From Girardinichthys multiradiatus (lineage: Eukaryota; Chordata; Actinopteri; Cyprinodontiformes; Goodeidae), in assembly GCF_021462225.1 (NCBI RefSeq), contig NC_061806.1, forward strand, positions 25,936,144-26,000,143: a stretch of 64,000 bases of DNA. The letters run 5' to 3'. The notes beneath the pieces are model-generated. The model saw nothing but the letters and a program-made list of their open reading frames with translations, was not told the origin of the DNA and searched no databases. This document shows positions 1 through 10,699 of the stretch, in pieces (positions within the stretch are counted from its first letter, which is position 1; each line of letters opens with the position of its first letter). Position numbers and translations under genes: made by a program.

Positions 1-584
1 GTAGTTTGGAACTTATGTCCCTCTAAACTACAGCTGATTGAAGGCTCTATTAATCCCGGAGCCCAGATAGCAGTGTCCTGCTGACCGTCATCTGGGATCT
101 GTCTCTTCCTGTTGGATTTATCGGAGGCTGTAGTGCCAGCTGTTCCTCAGTTTTACTGTCTGCATAACCACAGGTACGCTGTGCTGCTCACAGATACTCC
201 TCTGTGTTTATTGGATAAACATTCTCAGGTCTGGCTGTTGTGCAAAAAAAGGGAAATATTTGCTTAATTTATTAGCAAGTTGATTATTCACCCTACCTTT
301 TAATCTGTACATACTGAGAAATGCTAAAAGCAATGATTGCTTTGAGTTAGGGCTATAGTTGCTTTGTTTAATTTAACATATATGAATATGAATCTCGGAG
401 CTCCATATTGAACATCTCTAGTTGTTTCATTTAGTAATTAATTGTTTTGCATTATTCTGACCACATTTTAATTGTATCGTCACTCAAAACCTTGGTGAAG
501 CTCAACTAACCTGAATGAGCAATATTTACTCCCATTATTACTTCATCTTATGTTATCTGAATTGTTCCATTTGTTTTCACTCAG
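1..584 (+). other. Intron of vps72 (upstream part), nothing recognised
   Basis: No reading frame here matches the conserved N-terminal YL1 segment that precedes the first visible exon, so this is read as intron ending in the acceptor at 581-584. No repeat family was recognised. The missing 5' coding exons must lie left of the window. Confidence 0.5.
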
Positions 585-2198
585 GAATCGGGAGATGACG
601 AATATCACGGAGAGCACTCGGACACAGAGGACGAGGTGGACAGTGACTTCGATATCGACGAGGGTGACGAGCCAGACAGCGACCAGGAGGAAGATGCTCC
701 TCGGAGGAAGAGTCGGGTCGTCACAAAAGCTTATAAGGTATTTTATCAGCTTTCTACATTAAGTCTATTAGTCTTAAAACTATTCAAATCCATCAGAAAT
801 GACCTTATAGCATTCCTAAAACAAAGACATTTCCCTCACATTTTCATGAACATCAATTAAAAGAATAACCTGGATATCAAAACTGTCTTCATCAAACATA
901 TTTCTTGTTATGTCACGTGAATAAGTATTGACACAGCATCCCATCTGACCAAAGGTTAATTTCTATTTCAAATCAAATTAAATCAGTAATTTTATTGTAT
1001 AGCTTATAGCATTCCACAAAAGGGGATAGCATCCCCTATGAATCTTTAACAGATTACTGTGAAAAATCAGGAGTATATGGGAAACATGTATAAGTGCAAT
1101 AATATGAAGAGCTTATTCTTACATTAGATCATGGCTCATATGCTTCAATCCGCTCCCGTCACTATCACCTGCAGGGTCATCTTGTCTGGTGAAATCCTTA
1201 GCTGGGATGCAGTAATTTCTGGATTCACTGCTTTAGTTTGAACAAGCGATGTGATTTACATCTGCACGTTAGTAAGTAGTTCACTGTTTATGCTATTTTT
1301 GTTATTTAATCCAAGGAGCCCATTAAGGTGGCAAAACCCAAACCTAAAAAACCCAACGAGGAGCAGAAGAGAACTGAGAAAATCAAAGTGGAGCTTAAAA
1401 GGAGGATTCCTCAAGAATTTCAAGATTTTGCTGAAAGTAAGTCATAACTATTTTTTTTTCTCCTCAAATTATGTGCAAAAGTTCCAATAATCACAATAAG
1501 CACATGATTATTAGTATTGTTTTGAGTTCGGTCAGTTTTAGGTTTATAATTGAATGGCCTCTCCTCATATGTTGTTCTGTAGCTCGGAAGTCTGTGCGAC
1601 AGTCCACCAGCGAACACACGAGGAAAACCAACCTGCGCTTACAGGAGCGTCAGGATGCTCCTCGGAGACGGAGAGGCGCTCACCGGGACCGACCTCTGAC
1701 TCAGGAAGAACTGCTGGCGGAGGCTAAAATCACTGCTGAGATCAACATTCGATCTCTGGGTGAGAACCTATCCAAACATGGATCATAGCTGATGAAACTC
1801 TGCAGGAGTAATAATGCATACGGATGAAAGTAATGACGACAGAAACGCTGCGTAATAAATTGGATTAAATGTTTTCCTTTGAACTTTACATGAAACAGAT
1901 GCTTACTCATCCAGCCAAACATCTGGACTTTTTATAAAAAAGATACATTCAGCATATGTTATGCTGCAATCTACTTTTATGTGAAAAGATGGCTATGGAC
2001 CACTAAGCAACAGTTCAGTCCTTTTTTCCCATTAGCTCTTGATGTTGTGTGTGGTTCAGGATGGCTCACACAAGGAATGGGTCAGTTTTAGTCCCTGTTC
2101 TGGAAACGTTTGTGTGTGATGGCTCTTGACGCAATGCCTTGAGGTGTTTTCCCAAACCGTTGAGTTTGGGGGATTGCTGTTATCTCTACTGTTTGTGA

Positions 2199-2231
<33 letters not shown>

Positions 2232-4090
2232 TTTTTTTTTTTTTATGTTTTTCTTCCACCCAACTTTCCATTGATATTCTTGGACACAGCACTCTGTGAA
2301 CAGCTAACTTATGTGTAGGGTCATTGATTGAAGGGTTGACATTGATTGTTCGCTAAGACTGCTGATATGACAACTGTCAAGTGGTCGTTGAGATAGCGTG
2401 GGCAAGAACATACTCGGTTTCTGTCTGTAAAAAAGTCATAAAAAGTCTAAAATTAAATAACCTAGATTTTAAATAATGTAAGTATATATCTTAATGTAAA
2501 TTTTGTTCAATTTGTCCCTGTGTTCAATCGTTGCTTACCGTTTCTGTCTGTCTTACTTTAAATGTTGTCTTGAGAAATGCATGGCGGGTTATTCTTCAGT
2601 CTTTGTTTCATTTCTGGCTGAGAAATGTCGATGTTACTGCAAGGTCCGGACTCCTGAAACTATATGTAGTTTGTTTAGGGAATTAAAATAAAAACATTCC
2701 TATTACATTATCTAACGTCACACATTAGTTATCGATTAAGTAAGTTATTAGGCAAAAGCACTTTTTAAATTATCTGCTGTAATCCTGTTTGGTCCTAAAT
2801 TACCATCAGATGGGCGTTTTTAAACGGTATTTAATTAAACTCATTGAAAATGGCAGAAACCTACCAGGACATAACCGTTCTGTTAGAAATCTCCAAATTT
2901 TCCGGGTTTTATGTAATATTTAAATTATGTGCGAAATTTTATTTAGGGTTTTCATCAGCGGTAAGCCACAATCATCAAAACCAAAAGAGATAAAATATAT
3001 GAAACACAAAACAATGTAAATCTATAAAATATATTTGTTTCACATGTTAAAATAACCATTTCATTATTTTAAATTTTCCTTTAGGATTAATGACTTCTTT
3101 CAGTTGAATTGAATATTCTTAGTAATTAAGATGCATGTATTTTGTTTATATTATCCACATGTTTTATGTAATATCTATTCAATCACTAAATGTGTTGCCG
3201 GTTTCTCTTTTGTAGAGAACTACGAACGTTTGGAGGCAGACAAGAAGAAACAGGTCCACAAGAAGCGACGTTTTGAGGGGCCGACCATCCGCTACCATTC
3301 GGTCCTGATGCCCCTGGTTTCTCACTCGCTCCTTAAAGAAGAAAATGTTGACGTGGAGGGGTATGTGTTGTCACAAGTCACACTTATTTAATATTTATTT
3401 CTTCTTTCATATATGTATTATTTGTCTGCAACTAGTATAATCTGCTTCATGAATATTTAATCCTTTCTAGGTTAACGTATGCCAAAATTTTATATCATGT
3501 TTAGCTGTTATGCAATTTAGTAAGAAGGTTTATTATGTTTTCAAATCTCCGGCAGAGGTATCTGTTGGGCTTCCCTGGGCTTTCATCAAAGCAAGAGATT
3601 AAATAAAAACTTGATGAGGAAAATATTAAAGTAAATCCTCTTCTTTTTAAATAAAGTGCAAACAACAGTTATTGATGGTCCTAATCCCATTTTCCACAGG
3701 CTGGATCAGGACATCTCTCAGACAGCACCACAGAATCCTGCCACACCTTCCCATCTTCCCACCGGAGGCCTTTGCTCCCGGACTTACATAACGTTCAGCG
3801 ATGACGAAGCCTTTGATGCGGCCTTTCCTCCCAGCGGCCGGTTGGGCCCTCAGTTTCCGGTCCAGGAGATTTGCCCCGTCACGCACAAGACGGCGCTGTA
3901 CCGAGACCCGGTCACGGACATACCCTACGCCAACGCACGAGCCTTCCGCATTATCCGAGAGGCCTACCGCAAATATGTGGCGGCTCACGGGTTTCCGAGC
4001 AGCTCAGGAGGAGGCGCAGGAGGGGACTGCTCTGTGATGAAGGGGGTCCGCCAGAAAATGGTCGTCAAACAAAGTGGAGTTACCACATAG
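585..4090 (+). CDS. vps72: VPS72 / YL1 (SRCAP and TIP60-p400 subunit, H2A.Z chaperone), 3' five exons, partial
   Basis: Five exons with matching phases at GT-AG junctions: 585-737, 1316-1436, 1583-1759, 3216-3360 and 3700-4090 (TAG stop at 4088-4090). The translation carries YL1 hallmarks in order: an acidic stretch (DTEDEVDSDFDIDEGDEP) followed by RRKSRVVTKAYK; a lysine-rich linker; RKSVRQSTSEHTR and RPLTQEELLAEAKIT; YERLEADKKKQVHKKR; and the C-terminal YL1_C block with YITFSDD, CPVTHKTALYRDPVTDIPY and AFRIIREAYRKY. In this family the acidic N-terminal region binds H2A.Z-H2B, and the protein delivers it to the SRCAP and TIP60-p400 remodellers in the nucleus. The N-terminal exons are outside the window, so no start codon is assigned. 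No in-frame stop or frameshift is seen in the visible exons; the tail after the YL1_C block is short and Gly/Ser-rich. Introns are 0.1-1.5 kb and hold transposon debris. The identification is firm; exon edges are inferred from splice consensus and phase. Confidence 0.95.
2199..2231. repeat. (TG)n(TA)n microsatellite
   Basis: A short TG run passes directly into about ten TA units and then a T-tract, inside the long third visible intron of vps72. Confidence 0.9.
2250..3015. repeat. Decayed DNA-transposon fragments in a vps72 intron
   Basis: Two short pieces (about 2250-2410 and 2910-3015) resemble the copy at 16660-16975. Both contain an 'aactttccatt...ggacacagca' segment, and the second has 'gggttttcatcagcggtaagccacaatcatcaaaa', which parallels the end of the other copy. 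They look like the terminal and subterminal parts of an old non-autonomous DNA transposon. The intervening DNA was not recognised. Confidence 0.4.
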
Positions 4091-4198
4091 AGTGTGTCTT
4101 CCTTTTTTCATCTGTTTAAAGTGTATGTTTTTACTGGACAATCTGCAGATGCACGGATTGAACAGAAGTGTTTCATGCAATCTAAACTGTCTTCATAC

Positions 4199-4204
4199 AA
4201 TAAA
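4199..4204 (+). promoter_or_regulatory. vps72: vps72 polyadenylation signal AATAAA
   Basis: A canonical AATAAA lies 109 bases after the vps72 stop codon, the first such hexamer on the coding strand, giving a short 3' UTR. The actual cleavage site cannot be read from sequence alone. Confidence 0.75.
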
Positions 4205-5035
4205 ATGAGCTCTTTGGATTGAAGCCCCTCTTTAAAAGCAACATCGACTCAATCAAGCTGTTGCTGTTTGGCCTAATGGGTCCCTGTAGGAAGAATTGCA
4301 TTTCAGTGATATTCTTGATTGAAGGATGAATGATTAAAAATAGTATACAGAATCCCTGCACAGTCTGGAATGGTATGGAATGTGATTTCAGTGTTTTTCC
4401 AATTCTAGATAAGTATTGAAAAGGAAAAATGTAGTTTGGAAAAATATATGTACTTCCAGACATTCCCTATTATCTTCTCTTTCTTGCTTGTTCTAGTTCA
4501 TGTCCGTCATTTTTCCTTTGTGCTCTTACTTCCTTCCCAACTTGCATCTCTCCTTTCTTTCTCGATTACTTGTGTGCTTCCTTTTTGCATTCTTTGTATC
4601 CTTCTCATTTCTTTCCTTGTGGCCTTTGGAAAGTTCACTCTGGAAAAGTCTGGATTTTTAAAAGAAAAATGTGAATGCAGTTTGTTTTAATCAATTTCAA
4701 GTTGATTTGTGTCTTCATACCTGCAATTTGAATTTGCTTTTGTTTGACTTCAAAATTCACCTTTTTTTACAGGTAATTATTTTGTACCTCGTATAAGTGA
4801 TTACATAAAAAAATTAAAAATAAACATTTGAAACTATGATTTAATTGTTTGCCTTGGTATTTATCAAATGTAGCAGTGAATGAATTTGGATACCAAAGAA
4901 ACCTGAAATGCATCTTTTACTGGTTTTAAAAAACCCAAATATGTTATATGCAGACCCCAACTGATCTTTGTTATCAAACAGTCCAGTCAAATTCAGTTTA
5001 TTTTTGAAATTGATTAAAAGATTTTCTATTTAAGG
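4205..5035. other. Intergenic DNA, nothing recognised
   Basis: AT-rich sequence after the vps72 3' end. No reading frame with family resemblance and no clear repeat family was seen. A pyrimidine-rich patch lies around 4470-4620. Confidence 0.5.
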
Positions 5036-5460
5036 AAACCCAGCAGATTGCATTGGGTCAGTGACTTGCAACATTCATTCCTCCTGGGTGAGCATGTAGT
5101 GACAGCGGAGAGGAAAACTCCCCTTTAACAGGAAGAAACCTCCAGCAGAACCAGGCTCAGTGTAAGCGGCCATCTGCCACATATGAAGGATGCTACAAAG
5201 TCAACAACACAATACAAGCAACTGTCCACTGTTTGTACATTCTCGCCCAGGAGGAGTGATTGTTGCAAGTTGGTGGCTTGATCCAATCTACTGGGTTTCC
5301 TCAGGTAGAAAACCTTATAACCAATTTAAATATGACTGAATTTGACAGCATTGTTTGCTAACTTGACTGAACGATTGGATTAAATTGACCTTTTAGGTGA
5401 AGTGCCTTGAGACGATGTGTGAATCTGTGCTATAAAAATAAACTGAAATGAATTAAACTG
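5036..5460. repeat. LINE-tail-like interspersed repeat in inverted arrangement
   Basis: The half at about 5036-5165 is the reverse complement of the repeat seen at 53930-54769 (it contains the complements of its 'ggcagatggccgc' and 'ggtttcttcctgtta' segments). The half at 5190-5460 reads forward and ends in 'gtgaagtgccttgagacgat...ctgtgctataaaaataaactgaaatgaattaaac'. The inner parts form an imperfect hairpin around 'cccaggaggag'. The tail resembles the 3' ends of fish LINE-type elements. Family assignment is tentative. Confidence 0.5.
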
Positions 5461-5629
5461 TTATATGTTCAAAGCTTGGGAGGTTGCTTTATAATCCAAT
5501 CCTGGTTTAAGGTTCTCCACCAAAACTTTCTCCTTGACCTGTCTGCTGTGCTCGTCGACTTTATGCAGCTTTTTTTGCTCTAATGTTCTTTAACAAACCT
5601 CTGAGGCCTTCGCAGAACATCTGGATTTA

Positions 5630-5829
5630 CAGGTCCTTCTCAAAATATTAGCATATTGTGATAAAGTTCATTATTTTCCATAATGTCATGATGAAAATTT
5701 AACATTCATATATTTTAGATTCATTGCACACTAACTGAAATATTTCAGGTCTTTTATTGTCTTAATACGGATGGTTTTGGCATACAGCTCATGAAAACCC
5801 AAAATTCCTATCTCACAAAATTAGCATAT
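5630..5829 (+). repeat. Left terminal inverted repeat of Tc1 element
   Basis: Begins CAGGTCCTTCTCAAAATATT immediately after the target TA and is the reverse complement of 6998-7197 with one mismatch. In this superfamily transposase binds near the outer end of each repeat, and long repeats often hold a second, inner site. Confidence 0.92.
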
Positions 5830-5957
5830 CATTAAAAGGGTCTCTAAACGAGCTATGAACCTAATCATCTGAATCAACGAGTTAACTCTAAACACCTGCA
5901 AAAGATTCCTGAGGCCTTTAAAACTCCCAGCCTGGTTCATCACTCAAAACCCCAATC

Positions 5958-6920
5958 ATGGGTAAGACTGCCGACCTGACTGCTGTCCAGAAGGCCACTA
6001 TTGACACCCTCAAGCAAGAGGGTAAGACACAGAAAGAAATTTCTGAACGAATAGGCTGTTCCCAGAGTGCTGTATCAAGGCACCTCAGTGGGAAGTCTGT
6101 GGGAAGGAAAAAGTGTGGCAGAAAACGCTGCACAACGAGAAGAGGTGACCGGACCCTGAGGAAGATTGTGGAGAAGGGCCGATTCCAGACCTTGGGGGAC
6201 CTGCGGAAGCAGTGGACTGAGTCTGGAGTAGAAACATCCAGAGCCACCGTGCACAGGCGTGTGCAGGAAATGGGCTACAGGTGCCGCATTCCCCTGACCT
6301 GGGCTACAGAGAAGCAGCACTGGACTGTTGCTCAGTGGTCCAAAGTACTTTTTTCGGATGAAAGCAAATTCTGCATGTCATTCGGAAATCAAGGTGCCAG
6401 AGTCTGGAGGAAGACTGGGGAGAAGGAAATGCCAAAATGCCAGAAGTCCAGTGTCAAGTACCCACAGTCAGTGATGGTCTGGGGTGCCGTGTCAGCTGCT
6501 GGTGTTGGTCCACTGTGTTTTATCAAGGGCAGAGTCAATGCAGCTAGCTATCAGGAGATTTTGGAGCACTTCATGCTTCCATCTGCTGAAAAGCTTTATG
6601 GAGATGAAGATTTCCTTTTTCAGCACGACCTGGCACCTGCTCACAGTGCCAAAACCACTGGTAAATGGTTTACTGACCATGGTATCACTGTGCTCAATTG
6701 GCCTGCCAACTCTCCTGACCTGAACCCCATAGAGAATCTGTGGGATATTGTGAAGAGAACGTTGAGAGACTCAAGACCCAACACTCTGGATGAGCTAAAG
6801 GCCGCTATCGAAGCATCCTGGGCCTCCATAAGACCTCAGCAGTGCCACAGGCTGATTGCCTCCATGCCACGCCGCATTGAAGCAGTCATTTCTGCCAAAG
6901 GATTCCCGACCAAGTATTGA
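5958..6920 (+). CDS. Tc1-like DD34E transposase, 320 residues, uninterrupted
   Basis: Cut-and-paste transposase of the Tc1/mariner superfamily; it would act in the nucleus on the flanking inverted repeats. An N-terminal helix-turn-helix (residues about 8-45, with EISERIGCSQSAVSRHL) is followed by a basic GRKKCGRKR (49-57, a likely DNA-contact or nuclear-import patch) and a second helix-turn-helix (about 62-105). Catalytic residues are D134 in LFSDES, D224 in FQHDLAPAH and E259 in NPIENLWD; D224 and E259 are separated by 34 residues. The start is the first ATG, MGKTADLT, in good position after the left repeat. The protein is about 20 residues shorter than the usual ~340: between residues 113 and 114 (IPL/TWA) the linker expected between the DNA-binding and catalytic domains appears missing in frame. 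The frame is open, but activity is doubtful for that reason. Confidence 0.93.
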   Translation: MGKTADLTAVQKATIDTLKQEGKTQKEISERIGCSQSAVSRHLSGKSVGRKKCGRKRCTTRRGDRTLRKIVEKGRFQTLGDLRKQWTESGVETSRATVHRRVQEMGYRCRIPLTWATEKQHWTVAQWSKVLFSDESKFCMSFGNQGARVWRKTGEKEMPKCQKSSVKYPQSVMVWGAVSAAGVGPLCFIKGRVNAASYQEILEHFMLPSAEKLYGDEDFLFQHDLAPAHSAKTTGKWFTDHGITVLNWPANSPDLNPIENLWDIVKRTLRDSRPNTLDELKAAIEASWASIRPQQCHRLIASMPRRIEAVISAKGFPTKY

Positions 6921-6997
6921 GTGCATAACTGTACATGATTATTTGAAGGTTGACGTTTTTTGTATTAAAAACACTTTTCTTTTATTGGTCGGATGAA

Positions 6998-7197
6998 ATA
7001 TGCTAATTTTGTGAGATAGGAATTTTGGGTTTTCATGAGCTGTATGCCAAAATCATCCGTATTAAGACAATAAAAGACCTGAAATATTTCAGTTAGTGTG
7101 CAATGAATCTAAAATATATGAATGTTAAATTTTCATCATGACATTATGGAAAATAATGAACTTTATCACAATATGCTAATATTTTGAGAAGGACCTG
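6998..7197 (-). repeat. Right terminal inverted repeat of Tc1 element
   Basis: Reverse complement of 5630-5829 with one mismatch, ending in GAGAAGGACCTG next to the target TA. Confidence 0.92.
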
Positions 7198-7440
7198 TAT
7201 ACTCAGGTTACGTTTACAGATAGATTGACACCTTTTACTAATTTGGTGATGTCTGAATTGTTAATTGTTTGTGCTGGATTTTATTTAGGGATATCAGAGT
7301 AAGGTGAGCTGAATACAAATGCACGCCACAATTATTAGATTTGTGAAAAATTCCGAAAACTACATATCCATTTTCTTCCAGTTCACAATAATACACTACT
7401 TTCTGTTGATCGAATCCCCTAAAGACAAATATGGTGGTGC

Positions 7441-8404
7441 ATCTTTAAGAACCACAATGAAATACCAGACAAAACCTATTATTAGATGTTTGGATCTTCA
7501 TTAAATGTTTAAATTAAAACATTTTATTCTGCAGTCTGCAGCTGAAATTATTCAGAGAGCCAACTGAAACTTTGTTGAGTGTTTATCCTCATAATTGATC
7601 TCAAATTATAGTGCTTTTCTGACTAAATGTTGGGATTTACTTTATTGCTGTGTCTGAATATTTGTGTGAATTTTACATTACAAATTTAACTGATCAGTAA
7701 ATAAACCCAGACTTCTATCAACACATTGACAGTGTTAAAGAAATAAGGATAATACTTCATCAAAGTTGAACCGCTCGCTGTCTTGCCCTGCAGAACTCTG
7801 TATTTAAATGAAGCAGACAGCGAGCAAACATTTTAAAAGTGCGTTTGCTTTATGGTTAATAGCAGATAATTGCCTGAGCTTCAGCCCTGAACAATGGAGC
7901 TATGCTGATCCCTTAGGGGCTTTAGATTAGCTTTTCTATTTTTATTCTCAGTGTACAATGACCAAATAAGAAAGTCGCCCCTCAGCATTTCAGTAATGTG
8001 GAACCTTTGCCCTCCCATGTTGCTAACTAAGAATCATTCCTGCAGCTTTTCACCATCTAGACCAGCTTTAGCCTTCAGAGAAGGTCGACCTTGAAAAGGT
8101 TTTTTTGTAATTTTGCACTCTTATCGGCTTGGACCAAAGCAGATCGATCAGAGGAAGATGTTAACTTTTCTTTGAAAGATCCATTAATTCTGAACTGATG
8201 CTGCTGTCAACATTATCATAATCCTCTCTAACAGATTTTCTTCTGTTTTCATTTTTGCGACGTGAGAATCAGGTTTTATGATAACTTAACTTTGGGTTAT
8301 TTTAAACCTGTTTTGGTGGATTTTACCCATATATTACATTATAATTAAACTAAGAATATAGAGCTTAACAAGTAGAAAAACATTACTTTTAGTCAATCAA
8401 TCAT
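7441..8404. other. Intergenic DNA, nothing recognised
   Basis: AT-rich sequence with no convincing reading frame or repeat family. Confidence 0.45.
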
Positions 8405-9645
8405 CAACCAATCAAGATGAAACCCCTCTCCTCGGCACTCATCTTCAACTTATTTTGGTGGATCTCACAGCGATCCCACCCCAGAGGGGACACACAGTCC
8501 CTCCATCATCTTCTGGATCTGCTCTGGGGTCTCCTTCCAGTAGGACATGCCTGGAAAACCCCTAAAGGTAGGTGTCCACAAGTCACCTTGATTATATGCT
8601 TGAACCTCCTCAACCGATTCCTTTTGATGCAGAGGAGCAGCGGCTTTACTCAGACTTTCCCTTGAATGACAGAGCACCACGCCTTATCTCTAAGAGTGAG
8701 CCCAGTCACCCTTGGGCCATGATGCTGAAGGTCTTGACTCCAACAGAACCGCATCATCGAAAAATAGCAAAGCGGAGACCTTGAGGTTTCCAAACCAGAC
8801 AGCCTGGTAACAGGAGGCAGCCTGGGCGTAGTCCAACATGCACCTGGGAGGAAAATCAACTTTGTGGCAAGCATGTTGAGACCTCTTGCTTTGGGTACCC
8901 TCCCTCAACACCCATTATAATCTACCTTGAGAGTCCTAAACCTTTTCCAGATCCACAAAATACATGTAGACTGGACAACCAAACTTCCCGCAGCAATGCC
9001 TTGAGGATAATGATCTGGTTCAAAGGTCCACAGCCAGGAAGGAAATCACACTGCTCCTCCTGAATCCAAGATTGAACCATTCCTCGGTGGCTCCTTTTCA
9101 ACACATTGGAGAAGATTTTTGCAGGGATGCTTTGAAGCATGATCCCCCTGTAGATGGAACACTCAAGGTCCCATTCTCAAAGACAGGGTCCACAACTCTG
9201 GTTCTCCACTCCACATGCGTTGTCCCAATCCTGCATTTGGTGCTGAAGAGGCCTGCTAACCACAAAAGGTCAACAGCGTCTGCTGGGGATATTTTTAGCT
9301 ACCTCTGCAACCTCTGCCATGGTGATGGACTTACCATTCTTAGAGATAGACAGGTCCATTTATCTCTCCTCAATATTTTGCAGAAAAACAGGTTGGGTTC
9401 ATTCTGGTGGTGTCTTTTTGCTTTCAGGTAACGGAATCAGGCAAAAAAGAGCAGTTGGATTTTCTGAATGGTATAGGAAATACAGAAAACATTCCAATTT
9501 TGACATACAGTCATCCAATATTTGTTTCTGTAGAGCCTAAGGCCCAAATCTCACAACCATAGGTAAGAGGTGGAACATAGACCAGTAAACCAAGAGCTGT
9601 GCTTTTTGGCTCAGCGCTTTCTTCAGAAAAACAGGCATGGAGGCA
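8405..9645 (-). pseudogene. Degenerate RTE/Rex3-like LINE reverse transcriptase fragments
   Basis: Read on the minus strand, two scrambled blocks of one non-LTR retrotransposon can be seen. The part at 8860-9200 translates, with frameshifts, to reverse transcriptase sequence: GIMLQSIPAKIFSNVLKR, then IQEEQCDFLPGCGPLNQIII, then in another frame a YFVDLEK-type motif A. The part at 8405-8700 corresponds to the C-terminal region after the RT (KAAAPLHQKESVEEVQAYN and PTFRGFPGMSYWKE resemble the better copy at 35836-36216). A piece near 9545-9640 corresponds to the segment just upstream of that C-terminal region. The order is therefore rearranged relative to an intact element. Many stops and shifts are present; the copy is dead. 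Confidence 0.7.
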
Positions 9646-9649
9646 CTTT

Positions 9650-9805
9650 TTGTTCTCACCACAGGATTTTAATTGGGTCAAGGTCTGTACTTTGACTGCG
9701 TCATGACAATGCCTTGATTATTTGGATTTTTCTGCCATTCTGGTGTAAATTTACTGGTATGAGATGATGTCTTGTTGAAGACCCAATTTTCAGGTGCCAA
9801 TCAAT
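9650..9805. repeat. DNA-transposon relic (Tc1-like, antisense)
   Basis: Contains 'ttgggtcaaggtctgtactttgactg' and 'gatgtcttgttgaagaccca', matching the antisense middle of Tc1-like relics such as the one at 56755-57460 ('agatctagactttgactaggtcttg'). Too decayed to delimit. Confidence 0.4.
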
Positions 9806-10480
9806 TCCGAACACAATGAAACTGACACCAGTGAAAGTTACAAAAATTCAAAGATGTTTTATCCTAAATTTCAAAGCATATCTTAGCACACATTGGATCC
9901 ACATTGCATACTTTGTGTCACTATTATTAATTCTTCACAGTAATACATCAAACCAGGCTATATTAGCTGAAAGCTGACGCATAGCTGACAGTGAAGGAAC
10001 TATTACACCAAACAGTGTTATTGTGGTGTCACTTTACACTTGTACCAATAAACAGAGACTGCACTGAAAAAAAAAGATTTTATTGTGCTGTTTAAACTCC
10101 ACCAACCTCAACACCAGTTATTTGAAAGCAGCTGCCTCCCACACACTTTGTCACTTGCTTTGGTGAGGAATAAAAAAGACCAAACGTCCTAATTCAAAAA
10201 TAACAAGCCATCCCTTCAAGCACTGATGATGAATTCAGCGTCAAGCTGGGCCAACATCTCTGCCGGATCGACAACCGCATATATATTTACATATATGCAT
10301 TTAAACATTCAGCCAGTAGTGTTTTTGTATCATAGATCCTTCACACATTCCTCCAATCCTCTCCTACAACAGGGCGGTGAATGCTTTGTCTCCCACATAC
10401 TGCACTCTGCATATGGCACCAAATGAACAGTTTACACAATAGGAAGAGAGCGAGCTGCATTATGGCTCGTTCTAGTGTGG
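9806..10480. other. Intergenic DNA, nothing recognised
   Basis: AT-rich sequence without a recognised gene or repeat. Confidence 0.4.
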
Positions 10481-10489
10481 TAGTTGCCA

Positions 10490-10690
10490 TGGAGAGGAGT
10501 GTAGGTGGTGTACTCCGTGCTGTACTCCTTCTCGGTGTCCTCTCCCCCCTTTTCTCTGTTGCCCACCCTCTCTGTTCTGCTATGTGCAACATTCGTGCAA
10601 CTTTCAATCCTTGGTATTTACTTAGAGGTCGCTGCTGGGATGCTAAATCGAATGCACCGAGCTGTTTTAACCGTGAGGTAATACTGACAT
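10490..10690 (+). other. Candidate short secreted-type reading frame, unverified
   Basis: An ATG at 10490 opens a 66-codon frame ending at a TAA. It begins MERSVGGVLRAVLLLGVLSP, which has a basic start, a hydrophobic core and a small-residue stretch (FSVAHP) like a signal peptide, followed by five cysteines in about 35 residues. The frame runs through GAG|GTAATA at 10676-10683, a plausible splice donor, so it could be a first coding exon. I do not recognise a family. It sits in a larger frame starting at 10381, and long chance frames are possible here. Reported only as a candidate. Confidence 0.2.
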
Positions 10691-10699
10691 AAAATGTAG

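Larger units (their letters stand above)
5630..7197 (+). mobile_element. Tc1-like transposon with long, nearly perfect inverted repeats
   Basis: The element is flanked by TA on both sides (5628-5629 and 7198-7199), the Tc1/mariner target duplication. The terminal inverted repeats are 200 bp each (5630-5829 and 6998-7197), and on direct comparison I find one mismatch, in the 'ggatggttttggc' segment. The transposase gene lies between them on the plus strand. Near-identity of the repeats and an open frame point to a recent insertion. Confidence 0.95.
5525..7440 (-). repeat. Old Tc1-like relic, split by the younger Tc1 element
   Basis: The flanks 5525-5629 and 7198-7440, outside the young Tc1, read as one degenerate repeat. 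Left: 'aacaaacctctgaggccttcgcagaaca'. Right: 'tggattttatttagggatatcagag' and 'gaatacaaatgcacgccaca'. The same sequence family recurs at 14870-15345. It resembles the antisense 3' end of a Tc1-like transposon common in fish. No usable reading frame survives. Confidence 0.5.
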
